Source of the DNA: Algoriphagus sp.
Lineage (GTDB): Bacteria; Bacteroidota; Bacteroidia; Cytophagales; Cyclobacteriaceae
Direction: 5' to 3'
Assembly (NCBI RefSeq): GCF_013373065.1
Contig: NZ_JABXIN010000001.1
Span: 186,001 to 250,000, forward strand
DNA length: 64,000 nt
The notes below the pieces were generated by a model. That model did not search any database and was not told the origin of the DNA. It worked only from the letters and a program-made list of their open reading frames with translations. Position numbers and translations under genes: made by a program. This document shows, piece by piece, positions 16,196 to 24,890 of this stretch (its first letter is position 1; every line of letters starts with the position of its first letter).

Positions 16196-18280
16196 ATGAA
16201 AAAATACATCTTTTTCCTACTCCTTTCCATTACCCTTCATTCATGCCAAAGTGTTTTGCAACCCTCTGGTTGGGAGACCGAGCATATCCAAATTGCACGG
16301 GATGAGTTTGGGGTTCCGCATATTTTTGGAAAAACCGATGCAGATGTAGCCTATGGATTAGCATGGGCGCATGCAGAGGATGATTTTGAAACGATCCAAA
16401 AAACCCTTCTTGCAGGAAAAGCGCTTGTAGGAAGAGTATATGGAGTAGAAGGTGCCGCAGTCGATTTCTTCGTTCACCTGCTCGAGACCAGAAAAATTGC
16501 GAAAGAGCAGTATAAAAACACCTTTTCAGAAGAGTTTCAAGCTGTTTTGGAAGGCTATGCCGCAGGAATGAACGATTATGCAGAGAGCCATCCGGATGAA
16601 ATTTTGTATCGAGGCGCTTTTCCGGTAAATACACTAGACATTACCTCCGCCTACATTTTATCACTAGCTCAAATGTCTGGGGCAGACCGAGCTGTACAAC
16701 AAATTGTGAATGGAAAAGCTGGCAAAGTTCTTCCAGACCCCAATCCAAAAGGTTCCAATGCGATTGCTATCCATCCCTCCCGAACAGATTCGGGAGAAAG
16801 CTTCCTGGCGATCAACTCCCATCAGCCCTTAGAAGGGCCTGTATCTTGGTATGAAGCCCATCTTCATTCAGAAGAAGGATGGAATATGCTGGGAGGTTTA
16901 TTTCCGGGAGGGGCGATGATCTTTCATGGAGTCAATGAACATCTGGGCTGGGCTCATACCGTGAACTTCCCGGATTTACTTGACACCTACCAGTTAGAAA
17001 TTGACCCTGATAACCCCAATCGCTATCGAGTAGATGGCGAGTGGCTTGAATTGGAAGAACGGACAATTTGGCTCAAGGTAAAATTCTGGGAATTTTTGAC
17101 CATCCCTGTCCCTAGAAAAATTTGGAAAAGTATTTATGGCCCAACGCTTATCACCGAACAAGGAACCTTCTCCATCCGACTTGGAGCTTTGGACCGCATC
17201 GGAGCCCCGGAACAGTGGTGGCGAATGAATAAGGCATCGAACTTTTCAGAATGGCGTACAGCCATGGAGCGATTGGATTTAACTAGCTTCAACACGGTTT
17301 ATGCAGATAAATACGACACTATTTTTTACGTGAGCAATGGACTAATCCCCAAACGGAAACCTGCCTTTGAGTATGAAGAAACCGTAGCGGGAAATACCCA
17401 AGCCACGCTATGGGAAGAATATCATGCATTTGAGGAATTACCTCAATACTTGAATCCAGGCTCAGGCTACCTTTTTAATACCAATCACAGCCCATTCACT
17501 GCATCTGGCCATCAGGATAATTTATCTGCTGCAGCTTTTCCCAAAGAAATGGGTTTCTCATTGAGAGAAAATAATCGGTCGGTTCGTTTCCGGGAAGTAA
17601 TGCCTGACTCAGGAATCATTTCCTGGGAGGATTTTGAACGAATCAAATTCGATGATCAGTTACCAGAAAAATTAGCTTTCCGAACCAACATGGATAGTTT
17701 ATTCCTTTTGGATTCTGAAAAGTATCCCCATCTCCAAAATCAAATTGAAGTTCTGAACCAATGGGATAAAAGCGCTCCGGTCGAATCGGAAGGAGCCGCC
17801 CTTTTTGCCTTTAGCTATTATTACTGGCGCGATAAATTCAACGAAACAGGAAGACCTTGGGAATCAACCTTGACTGAAGCCGAAGTTGTGGAGAGTCTAG
17901 AAGCCGCAAAAAAGCATTTTCAAACCCATTTTGGGAAAGAATTGGTTTCCCTTGGCGAATACCAAAAACTAGTTCGAGGGAATAAATCATTACCGTTATG
18001 GGGGCTGGATGATGTTATTACGGCTATGCGATCCGAACCTTGGGAAAATGGCATGCGAAAAGGTGCTCAAGGGGAATCTTACATTATGATGGTTCGATTT
18101 GGAGAAGGACTCCCCCAAATCGAAACAATCAATGTATATGGAGCAAGCAATAGGCCCGAAAGCCCGCATTATGCTGATCAAATGGAACGTTTTCTGAAAC
18201 GAGAGTTGAAGCCCATGACACTAGATAAAGAAACTGTATTAAGCCAAGCTGTCAGGATCTATCATCCAGGAAAAATTTGA
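16196..18280 (+). CDS. Penicillin acylase family lipoprotein (Ntn hydrolase)
   Basis: The 694-residue protein has a lipoprotein signal (MKKYIFFLLLSITLHSC, Cys17). The alpha-chain region (about 28-170) has RDEFGVPHIFGKTDADVAYG, the typical opening of the family. The autocatalytic site is KGSNAIAI: G186 precedes S187, which becomes the N-terminal nucleophile of the beta chain after self-cleavage. HQPLEGPVSWYEAHL, LGWAHTVNFPD and NTNHSPF further match the beta chain. Family members hydrolyse amide bonds in beta-lactams, acyl-homoserine lactones or acylated peptides. The substrate here is unknown, and quorum quenching is only one possibility. It ends one base before the convergent nitrilase stop, with no terminator between them. 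A 13-nt dyad (CACTTT-C-AAAGTG, 16171-16183) lies 12 bp upstream of the start. Confidence 0.9.
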   Translation: MKKYIFFLLLSITLHSCQSVLQPSGWETEHIQIARDEFGVPHIFGKTDADVAYGLAWAHAEDDFETIQKTLLAGKALVGRVYGVEGAAVDFFVHLLETRKIAKEQYKNTFSEEFQAVLEGYAAGMNDYAESHPDEILYRGAFPVNTLDITSAYILSLAQMSGADRAVQQIVNGKAGKVLPDPNPKGSNAIAIHPSRTDSGESFLAINSHQPLEGPVSWYEAHLHSEEGWNMLGGLFPGGAMIFHGVNEHLGWAHTVNFPDLLDTYQLEIDPDNPNRYRVDGEWLELEERTIWLKVKFWEFLTIPVPRKIWKSIYGPTLITEQGTFSIRLGALDRIGAPEQWWRMNKASNFSEWRTAMERLDLTSFNTVYADKYDTIFYVSNGLIPKRKPAFEYEETVAGNTQATLWEEYHAFEELPQYLNPGSGYLFNTNHSPFTASGHQDNLSAAAFPKEMGFSLRENNRSVRFREVMPDSGIISWEDFERIKFDDQLPEKLAFRTNMDSLFLLDSEKYPHLQNQIEVLNQWDKSAPVESEGAALFAFSYYYWRDKFNETGRPWESTLTEAEVVESLEAAKKHFQTHFGKELVSLGEYQKLVRGNKSLPLWGLDDVITAMRSEPWENGMRKGAQGESYIMMVRFGEGLPQIETINVYGASNRPESPHYADQMERFLKRELKPMTLDKETVLSQAVRIYHPGKI

Positions 18281-18281
18281 A

Positions 18282-19235
18282 CTACTCCCCTTTAAAGTCA
18301 ACGGAACCCTGCCTGCTCCGATCTACTTGCAGTTTAAGTACATCGGGACGTGAATAATGACCTACCGAATCAAAATTTTGGCGCTCTTCGAAGACTTTAT
18401 TAAAATCCAATGTCTCAATAATCAATCCTTCCTTCAAAAGGACTGGTTCAACAATCCATTTTCCATCAGGACCTGCTATACAACTTCCTCCATCCGCTAA
18501 TACATCAGGGCAATTTTCAAGGATATAGTCTAAATGTGGAGTATTAGTAGGGAAATCGCTTTTCTGCATCGGACTACCCACAGAAATAACAAAAGAACGG
18601 CTTTCCTGAGCTATCATTCGCGTAATTAGCTCCGTATTTCTTACTGAGCCTGGCCAGACCGCAATATGGAGATCCTCTCCCAATCCGTATAATGCTGTCC
18701 TTGCCAAGGGCATCCAATTTTCCCAACAATTCAGCCCACCGACGGTGAATTGCTTCAACGGATGAACTTGAAGTCCATGCCCATCTCCAGGAGACCAGGT
18801 TAGCCGCTCATCATAGGTTGGCTGAAGTTTCCTGTGAACAGATCGGATCTGCCCCGATGGATCAATATAAACTAAAGTGCAATAAAGACTATGACCTCCT
18901 CGATCTTGAGGCCGTTCTATTATTCCTAAATAAACAGCAATCCTAAGACTTTTCGCTAAGCTTTGAATCTCCTGCAAATCTCCTTTTTCGATTTGCACCG
19001 CATTGCGGGCATAGTGCGCATGAATTTCCTTCTGAATCCGGTCATCCCAAGCAGAAGCATGTGTAATGGAGGTCCACCAAGGATATCCCGGTACCAAACC
19101 CTCCCCAAAAACAATCAGTTCACATCCTTTCTCGCCTGCATCTCGAATTGCAGTTTTTACTTTATCGAGTGTCGCGGTTTTATCCAACCAAACTGGGGCT
19201 ATCTGTGCCAGGGCAACTTTGAGGTGATTTTCCAT
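18282..19235 (-). CDS. Nitrilase (carbon-nitrogen hydrolase superfamily)
   Basis: The 317-residue cytoplasmic protein has the full Glu-Lys-Cys triad. E45 is in VFGEGLVPGYP, K136 in VHRKLQPTYDERLTW and C170 in LNCWENWMPLAR. The CWEN sequence after the cysteine and the PTxxERLxW stretch after the lysine are features of true nitrilases (branch 1) and differ from amidases. The length fits. It would convert an aliphatic or aromatic nitrile to the acid and ammonia. It is transcribed toward the acylase gene and separated from the sugar-kinase gene by a terminator, so it is probably a single-gene unit. Confidence 0.9.
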   Translation of the reverse strand: MENHLKVALAQIAPVWLDKTATLDKVKTAIRDAGEKGCELIVFGEGLVPGYPWWTSITHASAWDDRIQKEIHAHYARNAVQIEKGDLQEIQSLAKSLRIAVYLGIIERPQDRGGHSLYCTLVYIDPSGQIRSVHRKLQPTYDERLTWSPGDGHGLQVHPLKQFTVGGLNCWENWMPLARTALYGLGEDLHIAVWPGSVRNTELITRMIAQESRSFVISVGSPMQKSDFPTNTPHLDYILENCPDVLADGGSCIAGPDGKWIVEPVLLKEGLIIETLDFNKVFEERQNFDSVGHYSRPDVLKLQVDRSRQGSVDFKGE

Positions 19236-19269
19236 GTCCGAAGAAAATGATTTTCAATCGAAAGTTCCA

Positions 19270-19304
19270 AAAAAAAACGGTCTCATTTGAAACCGTCTTT
19301 TTTT
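19270..19304 (-). terminator. Intrinsic terminator after the ROK kinase gene
   Basis: On the minus strand the hairpin is ACGGTTTCAAATGAGACCGT (outer 5-bp stem and an inner 3-bp stem around one mismatch), followed by a long T-run. It lies between the ROK kinase stop and the nitrilase start, and there is a T-run on the plus side as well. Confidence 0.8.
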
Positions 19305-19330
19305 CTATTCACTAAACCAACTTTAATCTT

Positions 19331-20191
19331 TTAACTATTTACAACCTCAGGCTCCACATCAACCAAGGCAACTGCGCCATGAATGGCTGTTTCATCCAAT
19401 TCGGAAAGTAATATTTGGAGATTGTCCAAAACTGTTGGATAAGAAAAGGTTGAAAGCGACTTTTTCAAGGACGCTTCAAAAAGTGGATAAGTTTTTCGTA
19501 TGGACCCTCCCAACACAATTGCCTCAGGTGCCAATGCGTAAAGGATATGTTTAATCAATTCTCCCAGATGGGCTCCGTATTCTTCAAAAGCTTTCAAGGC
19601 TTCTAAATCTCCAGCTTTCGCCCGTTTCGCGAGTAGTTTTGGCTTGGATTCGTAATACTGATGAAAAAATTTACCACTGCAATAATGCTCAAAATTATGC
19701 TCGAGGTAAGGTGCACTACACCATTCTCCAGCAGCAGAATTTACGCCGGAATATAAATGACCATTAATCACAATTCCAGCCCCTACCCCGGTACCCAAAG
19801 TAATCCCAACCAGATTTTTAAAGGGTTTTCCTACTCCGAACTTATGAACGCCAATTGCAAAACAGTTTGCGTCATTATTTATAAAAACAGGTTTTGAAAA
19901 ACGCTGCTCCAGAAATTTAGCTAATTCCACATGTTGAAAAGCAGGAATATTAGCTAAACCTAAAACCTCACCTTTCTCAACATCCACTAGCCCAGGAATC
20001 CCAATACCAATTCCAGTGATGTCATACCCCATGTAGGACTCTATAAATAAGGCAATAGTCTCCAAAATAAATTCCTTGGATTCCTTTGCCGGAGTAGGAA
20101 TGGATCGAACATCCTCCAGGTGACCTTTTACAAGTACGCCACCTTTTATCCCCGTACCTCCAATATCAAGTCCCAGAATGGCTTTTTCCAT
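19331..20191 (-). CDS. ROK family sugar kinase
   Basis: From the ATG at 20191 (MEKAILGLDIGGTGIKGG) the protein has 286 residues; a longer frame starts with GTG at 20212 but would place an unneeded segment before the ATP loop. LDIGGTGIKGG is the ROK phosphate-1 motif. GIGIPGLVD and VFINNDANCFAIG are the sugar-binding and catalytic segments, with D in NNDAN as base. GITLGTGVGAGIVING is the second phosphate motif. GEWCSAPYLEHNFEHYCSG lies where many ROK kinases have a CXCGXXGCXE zinc site, but only parts of that site remain. Likely substrates are glucose or an N-acetylated amino sugar. It is 69 bp after the NagB/PIG-L gene on the same strand, suggesting a pathway of amino-sugar use. Confidence 0.85.
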   Translation of the reverse strand: MEKAILGLDIGGTGIKGGVLVKGHLEDVRSIPTPAKESKEFILETIALFIESYMGYDITGIGIGIPGLVDVEKGEVLGLANIPAFQHVELAKFLEQRFSKPVFINNDANCFAIGVHKFGVGKPFKNLVGITLGTGVGAGIVINGHLYSGVNSAAGEWCSAPYLEHNFEHYCSGKFFHQYYESKPKLLAKRAKAGDLEALKAFEEYGAHLGELIKHILYALAPEAIVLGGSIRKTYPLFEASLKKSLSTFSYPTVLDNLQILLSELDETAIHGAVALVDVEPEVVNS

Positions 20192-20259
20192 ACGCTGAGG
20201 TATTTGGTTCACTTTAGGTTTAAGGTTGGTTTGGAACAGCTAATTTCGTCCTAGTTTAT

Positions 20260-22587
20260 TTAAATCATGCCTTCGATGGACTTCTCGAGTTCCCTGGCAG
20301 TAGCCAAAAACTCATCTACATTCATATCCCGGAAGAAAATCAATCCGTGACTGGCGCGAACTTTCGCACGCTCATGCAGATAGAAGTAGTTTTTACCCAA
20401 GAGGAGTTGAATATCATTTAGCTGACCCACCCAAGTTCGTTTAGCAACAGTACTGAATTTACCATTGTGCGAATAACTTGGAAAAGAAGCATTAACCTGA
20501 CTGAGATAGCAATTGGTGAATGAATCCTCCATCACAGACATGTCTCCCAATGAAACAGGAACGATTACATTGGCTTCATGCGGCTCGAATTTAAACCAAA
20601 CATTTCGATAGCCAATGATTCGAAGTTCACTGAGATCTTTTTCCTCACCCCATTTTTTTACAGCAGCCGCAGTTGCCTGCAACACTTTGTAATGGGTATC
20701 TGGACCCGAACCTTCCGGATCGAGTGTTAAGCTAATCTTTGTTGGGTTAACTTGCCGGAATAATTCCACGATCGGTTCCACATCTCGGGTTTTATCAGGC
20801 TGTTCTGTAAAAATATCCCCTGTATAGAAGCCAAGTCGCAAATGGTGGACATTTTTAACTTGAACACCAAAGTGAGCCCATACAAGTTCCTCCTCAAATT
20901 CCCGAATCATCCCCTTCAGCTTTTGAATTTTGGATGGATTCTTCTCGCCATCATAGCTTTTGCGAAGGATGCTGATCACATCATTGATCGTCTCACGAAG
21001 CTGGGTTTTATTTTTGATTCCATAAATAGTTACCAAAGCCCGAACTACCCGATGGCAAAGTCCACGCTTTCGGGCAGCCTCGTTTTCAGAAGCTACATTG
21101 GTAAGGTAATGGTAAACATCCTTGTCTGTTTTCAAGCTATAACCCACCTCAAAAAAATCCTCATAATTCACCATTTGGATCTTATTTTCATCCAGCAATT
21201 TTTTAGTATGCTGAAGGGTATCGATCACAAATGAGTTGGTTACCGCTGTGAAGCCGGAAGTCAACACTGAAAAATGAGCTTCATTGGATGGTTCATGCAA
21301 CTGATTGGTGATATGCGGAAGGATCCCCAGAGAAATATCATCATGGTGAGGACCAGTGTGTAAAAGCCTTTGATTTTTCTCTTGTTCTAATCCACGAGCC
21401 AACTTATCCTCTACACTTTTCATTACCTGACCAACCGTTTCTTCCGAAAGGTCTGGAATCAGTTTGCAATACTTATCATTCTTCAGATCACTGAGTTTAA
21501 GTCGGTGACCATATTTGTTTAATCTTTTACAAAGCTCGATAACTGCTCGTTCCGTCTTTTCAAAGGTCCATTCTCCCTTTTGGTAATAGGCGTCTACTGA
21601 GTCGGTTAATTTTACAGCTGCACCCTTGGTCAAATAGAAACGACCATTCTTAAGTTTTTGAAGGACAGTAGCCGGATAAACATTATTGAGTTTCGTCTCG
21701 AGGGAATCTTTTACAATTCCTGCTTTTGCTTCTCCAGCAGCAATGATAATCGCAACTGCTTCCGGATTGTAAACGATGGTATCCAAGCCGATTGTAATCA
21801 CGAGACGGTTGGCTGAAACTTCAATCCCTCCTAAATCCCCTGCTGCAACCGCTTGGGTTTCAAAATTAGTTTCTGTCAATCGTGTGACAGAATAGATATG
21901 AGATCCTCTAGTGTTGAAAGCGATGTGTCCATCAGGACCAATTCCTCCCAAGAAAAATCCGATTCCTCCCAAATCCCGAATTTTTTTCTCATAATCCGCA
22001 CACCACTGATCAATCATGTAGATGGATTCTTGCTGAAGCTTTTCCAAATCCGTCGCAGGTTCACGGAAGCGAAGGGATAAATCTACCTTCAAATCCGGGA
22101 AGATTTCCTGATAGGATTTCCCTTGTGCCAATGGAATTTCATCCGAATTGATCAAGATTGCTTTTTCCTTGGAGAGTCCGAAACCTTGGATGTAAAACTT
22201 ATTAACGTAATCGTAAAAGCTGTTGTGTTGAGAAGAAGAAATCGGATAAAACTCATCAATCTGCACAAAAGTCAAATCTTTGAGAACAGGCTTTTTAGTA
22301 TCTCCCAGGCCATACTGTTCCCTGATTTCTTTTCCTTTTTTACTTTCCCAGTTATCCAGTAAATACTGAGTCCATTTAATAAAGAATTCAGGCGTTTTTC
22401 CAGTCGGTAAACTGATAACTCCTTGTGGGTTTTCAGCAGCCCATTCCAAAAAACGACAGGCAGTCAATAGTCCTAACTTGGGAAAGTTATCGACCGTAAG
22501 GTAAGGAATGAGGGTTGATATCGTCTCAACTCCGGATTCTTTGAGAAATGCTTTCTCAACTTTTGAAAGAGGATAGTTGCTGAGCAT
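20260..22587 (-). CDS. NagB-like / PIG-L (LmbE) fusion protein
   Basis: The 775-residue protein has two parts. The N-terminal part (about 40-330) resembles glucosamine-6-phosphate deaminase: LPTGKTP (60-66), IDEFYP (D111), HNSFYDYV, and GGIGPDGHIAFN (D219, H221). The Glu that normally follows (FNEP) is replaced by Thr226. The C-terminal part (about 405-700) starts TGPHHDD (413-417), the metal site of PIG-L/LmbE deacetylases in the form PHHDD. A late DTHYKV supplies another candidate ligand. Fusions of this type are known in Bacteroidota. A joint deacetylase and deaminase acting on N-acetylglucosamine phosphates is a reasonable guess but is inference. It is followed by the ROK kinase gene. Two palindromes upstream (22665-22674, 22746-22763) suggest control. 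Confidence 0.85.
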   Translation of the reverse strand: MLSNYPLSKVEKAFLKESGVETISTLIPYLTVDNFPKLGLLTACRFLEWAAENPQGVISLPTGKTPEFFIKWTQYLLDNWESKKGKEIREQYGLGDTKKPVLKDLTFVQIDEFYPISSSQHNSFYDYVNKFYIQGFGLSKEKAILINSDEIPLAQGKSYQEIFPDLKVDLSLRFREPATDLEKLQQESIYMIDQWCADYEKKIRDLGGIGFFLGGIGPDGHIAFNTRGSHIYSVTRLTETNFETQAVAAGDLGGIEVSANRLVITIGLDTIVYNPEAVAIIIAAGEAKAGIVKDSLETKLNNVYPATVLQKLKNGRFYLTKGAAVKLTDSVDAYYQKGEWTFEKTERAVIELCKRLNKYGHRLKLSDLKNDKYCKLIPDLSEETVGQVMKSVEDKLARGLEQEKNQRLLHTGPHHDDISLGILPHITNQLHEPSNEAHFSVLTSGFTAVTNSFVIDTLQHTKKLLDENKIQMVNYEDFFEVGYSLKTDKDVYHYLTNVASENEAARKRGLCHRVVRALVTIYGIKNKTQLRETINDVISILRKSYDGEKNPSKIQKLKGMIREFEEELVWAHFGVQVKNVHHLRLGFYTGDIFTEQPDKTRDVEPIVELFRQVNPTKISLTLDPEGSGPDTHYKVLQATAAAVKKWGEEKDLSELRIIGYRNVWFKFEPHEANVIVPVSLGDMSVMEDSFTNCYLSQVNASFPSYSHNGKFSTVAKRTWVGQLNDIQLLLGKNYFYLHERAKVRASHGLIFFRDMNVDEFLATARELEKSIEGMI

Positions 22588-22664
22588 GGTGAATTAGCTT
22601 ATTAGCGTTTTGAAGGTTTATTGTACTTCTCTCAATTTCTATTTACCAAAGAAAAAACAGAGTG

Positions 22665-22674
22665 CAAACGTTTG
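22665..22674. promoter_or_regulatory. CAAACGTTTG palindrome, LacI-type operator candidate
   Basis: A perfect 10-bp palindrome with the central AACGTT typical of LacI/GalR-family operators lies 78-87 bp upstream of the NagB/PIG-L start. The extended sequence TGCAAACGTTTGAA is nearly symmetric. No LacI-family gene is in the window, so the regulator would be elsewhere. Confidence 0.5.
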
Positions 22675-22745
22675 AATTCCAAAATAAATTTTTTTATTCA
22701 AATAATAAGGGAATTTTATTAGGAAAACCTTGACAAATGCCTCAG

Positions 22746-22767
22746 TTTGTTTACTTAAACAAAAGTA
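22746..22767 (-). promoter_or_regulatory. Possible promoter -7 element overlapping an inverted repeat
   Basis: On the minus strand 22767-22760 reads TACTTTTG, an exact match to the Bacteroidota -7 consensus TAnnTTTG. A -33 TTG candidate (22792-22790) lies 22 nt away, slightly longer than usual. The -7 element overlaps a perfect inverted repeat TTTGTTTA-CT-TAAACAAA (22746-22763), placing a possible operator at the predicted start of transcription of the NagB/PIG-L operon. The sequence is AT-rich, so chance is possible. Confidence 0.4.
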
Positions 22768-22834
22768 AAAAACTTTATTTAATAAAAAACAACTTTTATA
22801 AATTTTTTATAAAAGTATCTGAGAACCGAAAAAT

Positions 22835-24289
22835 TTATAGACTCTTAGTGAATGAAATCCGAATTCTTGCTTGGAAATCCCGAATAACTTTAAAAATCTC
22901 AATCAAAGTTACATTTTGAACTTTAGTGAGCTTCTCCATTCGAATCCAATTAAGAGGCTTGGAAGATCCTGCTAATAGAAGTTCTGCTTGATTTTCTAAA
23001 CGCATGGCCATCAGATAGGAAAAGGCATGGATCAATTCCTGACTTTCAGCCTCAGAAAAAACGCCTCGATCCTTCAATTTAAAAAGCCTTTCCAGCGTGT
23101 TAGTCTCTTCAATTTGGTACTTCAATGCATATACTCGAGCAAGGTCCACCATGGTTCGCATGGCATGCTTGAGGTTGAATTGTTTTTCTCCGTCAATTTT
23201 CTCTGTCCGGATTTGTCTGAAAAAGGTTAAGGGAGGCTCATACTGGAGCGCATTGTAGCCAAGATTAATAAAGAAGCGCTCAGGAGCCTTATCCAATAAT
23301 TGATTCATGTGCAGTTTCAATTCCGCTAGCAAATCCGCATCCCCATAGATTGCCCTACAATCAAAAAAAGTAGCATATTTCATCGCTGTCTCTTGAGACG
23401 CATCCGAAATCCACGTTTCATAATTTCGCTTCCAATGGGAAAGCGAATGGGTCCATTTAGGATTCATCGCCATTAATTCCCCTTCGCAAAAATCAATTCC
23501 AATTTGATCTAAGGCAGTAGAAACCCTCGTTGCAAAATCCAAAAAATAGGCTCTGACTTTTTCGCGCTTCTCATTGGCCTTGTCCTCATAAATAATTGCA
23601 TTATCCTGATCTGTTTTTAAGGTTAGCTCTCCCCGGCCTTCACTTCCCAAAACAAAAAACACAAACTTTGCAGGCGCTGGCCCAACATCCTTTTTTACAC
23701 GTTCTATAACGCGCTGCGTGATGGTATCGGCAACCGTGGAAATAATCTGATTGACAATGCTTGCTTTCATCCCCCGGCTCAACAATAAGTGGATGATTTC
23801 GGGCATACGTTTCCATTTCTCTTTCAGCTCTGGAATTTGCCGCGCCTCCTTTACGGACTGGATAAACATAAAAGGCCCCTGGCTTTGCTCAGTCAAAATT
23901 TTTGTTCGACTAATCCAACCGATAAATTGTTCTGCTTCTTTTACTAGGAGATAACGGGATTTCGTTCGAAACATCAGCATCAAAGCCTCCACTAAAGTGG
24001 CATCGGGATGAATAGAAACCATGGAAGATTCCATAATATCCTGGACGAGAATTTCAAGCGATAAGCCTTTGGCTAAAACCTTGTCCCGAAGGGTAATATC
24101 CGTAATATACCCCTCAATCGCTTCCGGAGAATCCCCAATAAACAAACAACTGACTTGCTCTTTGGCCATTTGCGATGCACATTCCTGAACGGTATCGCTA
24201 GATTGGGCCATTCTTAGATGGCGGAAATGAAGGTCCCGAACGTACTTCGAATAAAATTGATCAGAAATAAAAGCAGCTGTATTTTTCAT
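22835..24289 (-). CDS. CBS-domain and DUF294 nucleotidyltransferase-like protein
   Basis: From the ATG at 24289 (MKNTAAFISDQFYS) the protein has about 484 residues; a TTG start 18 bp upstream is possible but less likely. Two CBS repeats occupy about 20-140, covering SDTVQECASQMAKEQVSCLF and VSIHPDATLVEALMLMF. A DUF294 nucleotidyltransferase-like domain follows with GSEGRGELTLKTDQD (about 215-229), the GSxGR plus DxD motif of the polymerase-beta fold. A DUF294 C-terminal helical region ends the protein. No signal peptide or membrane segment is visible. Proteins of this build sense adenine nucleotides through CBS and may transfer a nucleotide to a target; neither is proven. It diverges from gluconokinase across only 38 bp, so the two promoters overlap. 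Confidence 0.87.
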   Translation of the reverse strand: MKNTAAFISDQFYSKYVRDLHFRHLRMAQSSDTVQECASQMAKEQVSCLFIGDSPEAIEGYITDITLRDKVLAKGLSLEILVQDIMESSMVSIHPDATLVEALMLMFRTKSRYLLVKEAEQFIGWISRTKILTEQSQGPFMFIQSVKEARQIPELKEKWKRMPEIIHLLLSRGMKASIVNQIISTVADTITQRVIERVKKDVGPAPAKFVFFVLGSEGRGELTLKTDQDNAIIYEDKANEKREKVRAYFLDFATRVSTALDQIGIDFCEGELMAMNPKWTHSLSHWKRNYETWISDASQETAMKYATFFDCRAIYGDADLLAELKLHMNQLLDKAPERFFINLGYNALQYEPPLTFFRQIRTEKIDGEKQFNLKHAMRTMVDLARVYALKYQIEETNTLERLFKLKDRGVFSEAESQELIHAFSYLMAMRLENQAELLLAGSSKPLNWIRMEKLTKVQNVTLIEIFKVIRDFQARIRISFTKSL

Positions 24290-24327
24290 CTTTCCCAAAT
24301 TAGCCAATCTTTGGGTTTTCTTCCACC

Positions 24328-24819
24328 ATGAAAAAATATAAGCTCATCATCATCACGGGAGTTTCCGGAACAGGCAAAACAACCTTAGGAACTGCTTTGG
24401 CAGAAAAACTCCAGATTCCCTTTTATGATGCAGACCATTTTCATCCTGCCGAAAACATTGCAAAAATGAGCGCAGGAATCCCTTTGAATGATGATGACAG
24501 AAAACCCTGGCTTGAAGCTCTCGCTACAAAATTGAAAGAATCCAAGACTTCTGGCGGGTGCGTTTTAGCTTGTTCGGCACTCAAAGAACAGTATCGAAAA
24601 ATCCTTTCTATAGATCCTGCCATTCATTGGATCCACCTAAAAGGAGACCGGGATTTGATCTGGGAGCGAATGAAGGCCCGGAAAAACCATTACATGAAAG
24701 CCGAAATGCTAGATTCTCAATTTGCAACCTGGGAAGAGCCAAACTATGGATACAAACTATCTATAGACCAATCACCCCAAGCCATGCTGGAAGAAGTATT
24801 GGACTTTTTAAAGAAATAG
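24328..24819 (+). CDS. gntK: Gluconokinase
   Basis: The 163-residue protein has P-loop GVSGTGKTT (11-19), followed by FYDADHFHPAENIAKMSAGIPLNDDDRKPW split across the gluconate site; DADxxHP and the GxPLxDxDRxPWL segment are diagnostic. CSALKxxYR and the LKGDRDLIWERMKARKNHYM lid complete the family pattern. It phosphorylates gluconate to 6-phosphogluconate for the Entner-Doudoroff or pentose phosphate route. It is followed after 71 bp by an amidohydrolase and an epimerase on the same strand. A periplasmic sugar-oxidising GMC/subunit-3 pair elsewhere in the window might supply gluconate, which is inference. Confidence 0.93.
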   Translation: MKKYKLIIITGVSGTGKTTLGTALAEKLQIPFYDADHFHPAENIAKMSAGIPLNDDDRKPWLEALATKLKESKTSGGCVLACSALKEQYRKILSIDPAIHWIHLKGDRDLIWERMKARKNHYMKAEMLDSQFATWEEPNYGYKLSIDQSPQAMLEEVLDFLKK

Positions 24820-24890
24820 AAATTACAGGATCGGATTGGAATAGCAAATCCAAAGGGCGAAATTGGACTTTCAACCCTAGATTGCCCACT

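Noticed and set aside
16230..16634. Minus-strand open frame of 134 codons opposite the penicillin acylase gene
   Set aside because: Antisense to the signal and alpha-chain of the acylase; rich in His, Leu and Arg as expected of a shadow frame.
22737..22919. Plus-strand 60-codon open frame between the NagB/PIG-L and CBS genes
   Set aside because: Lys/Ile/Phe-rich translation of AT-rich DNA that runs antisense into the CBS gene; the region is better explained by regulatory dyads.
24558..24890. Upstream extension of the amidohydrolase frame by 111 codons
   Set aside because: It overlaps gluconokinase in another phase; a clear signal peptide starts at 24891.
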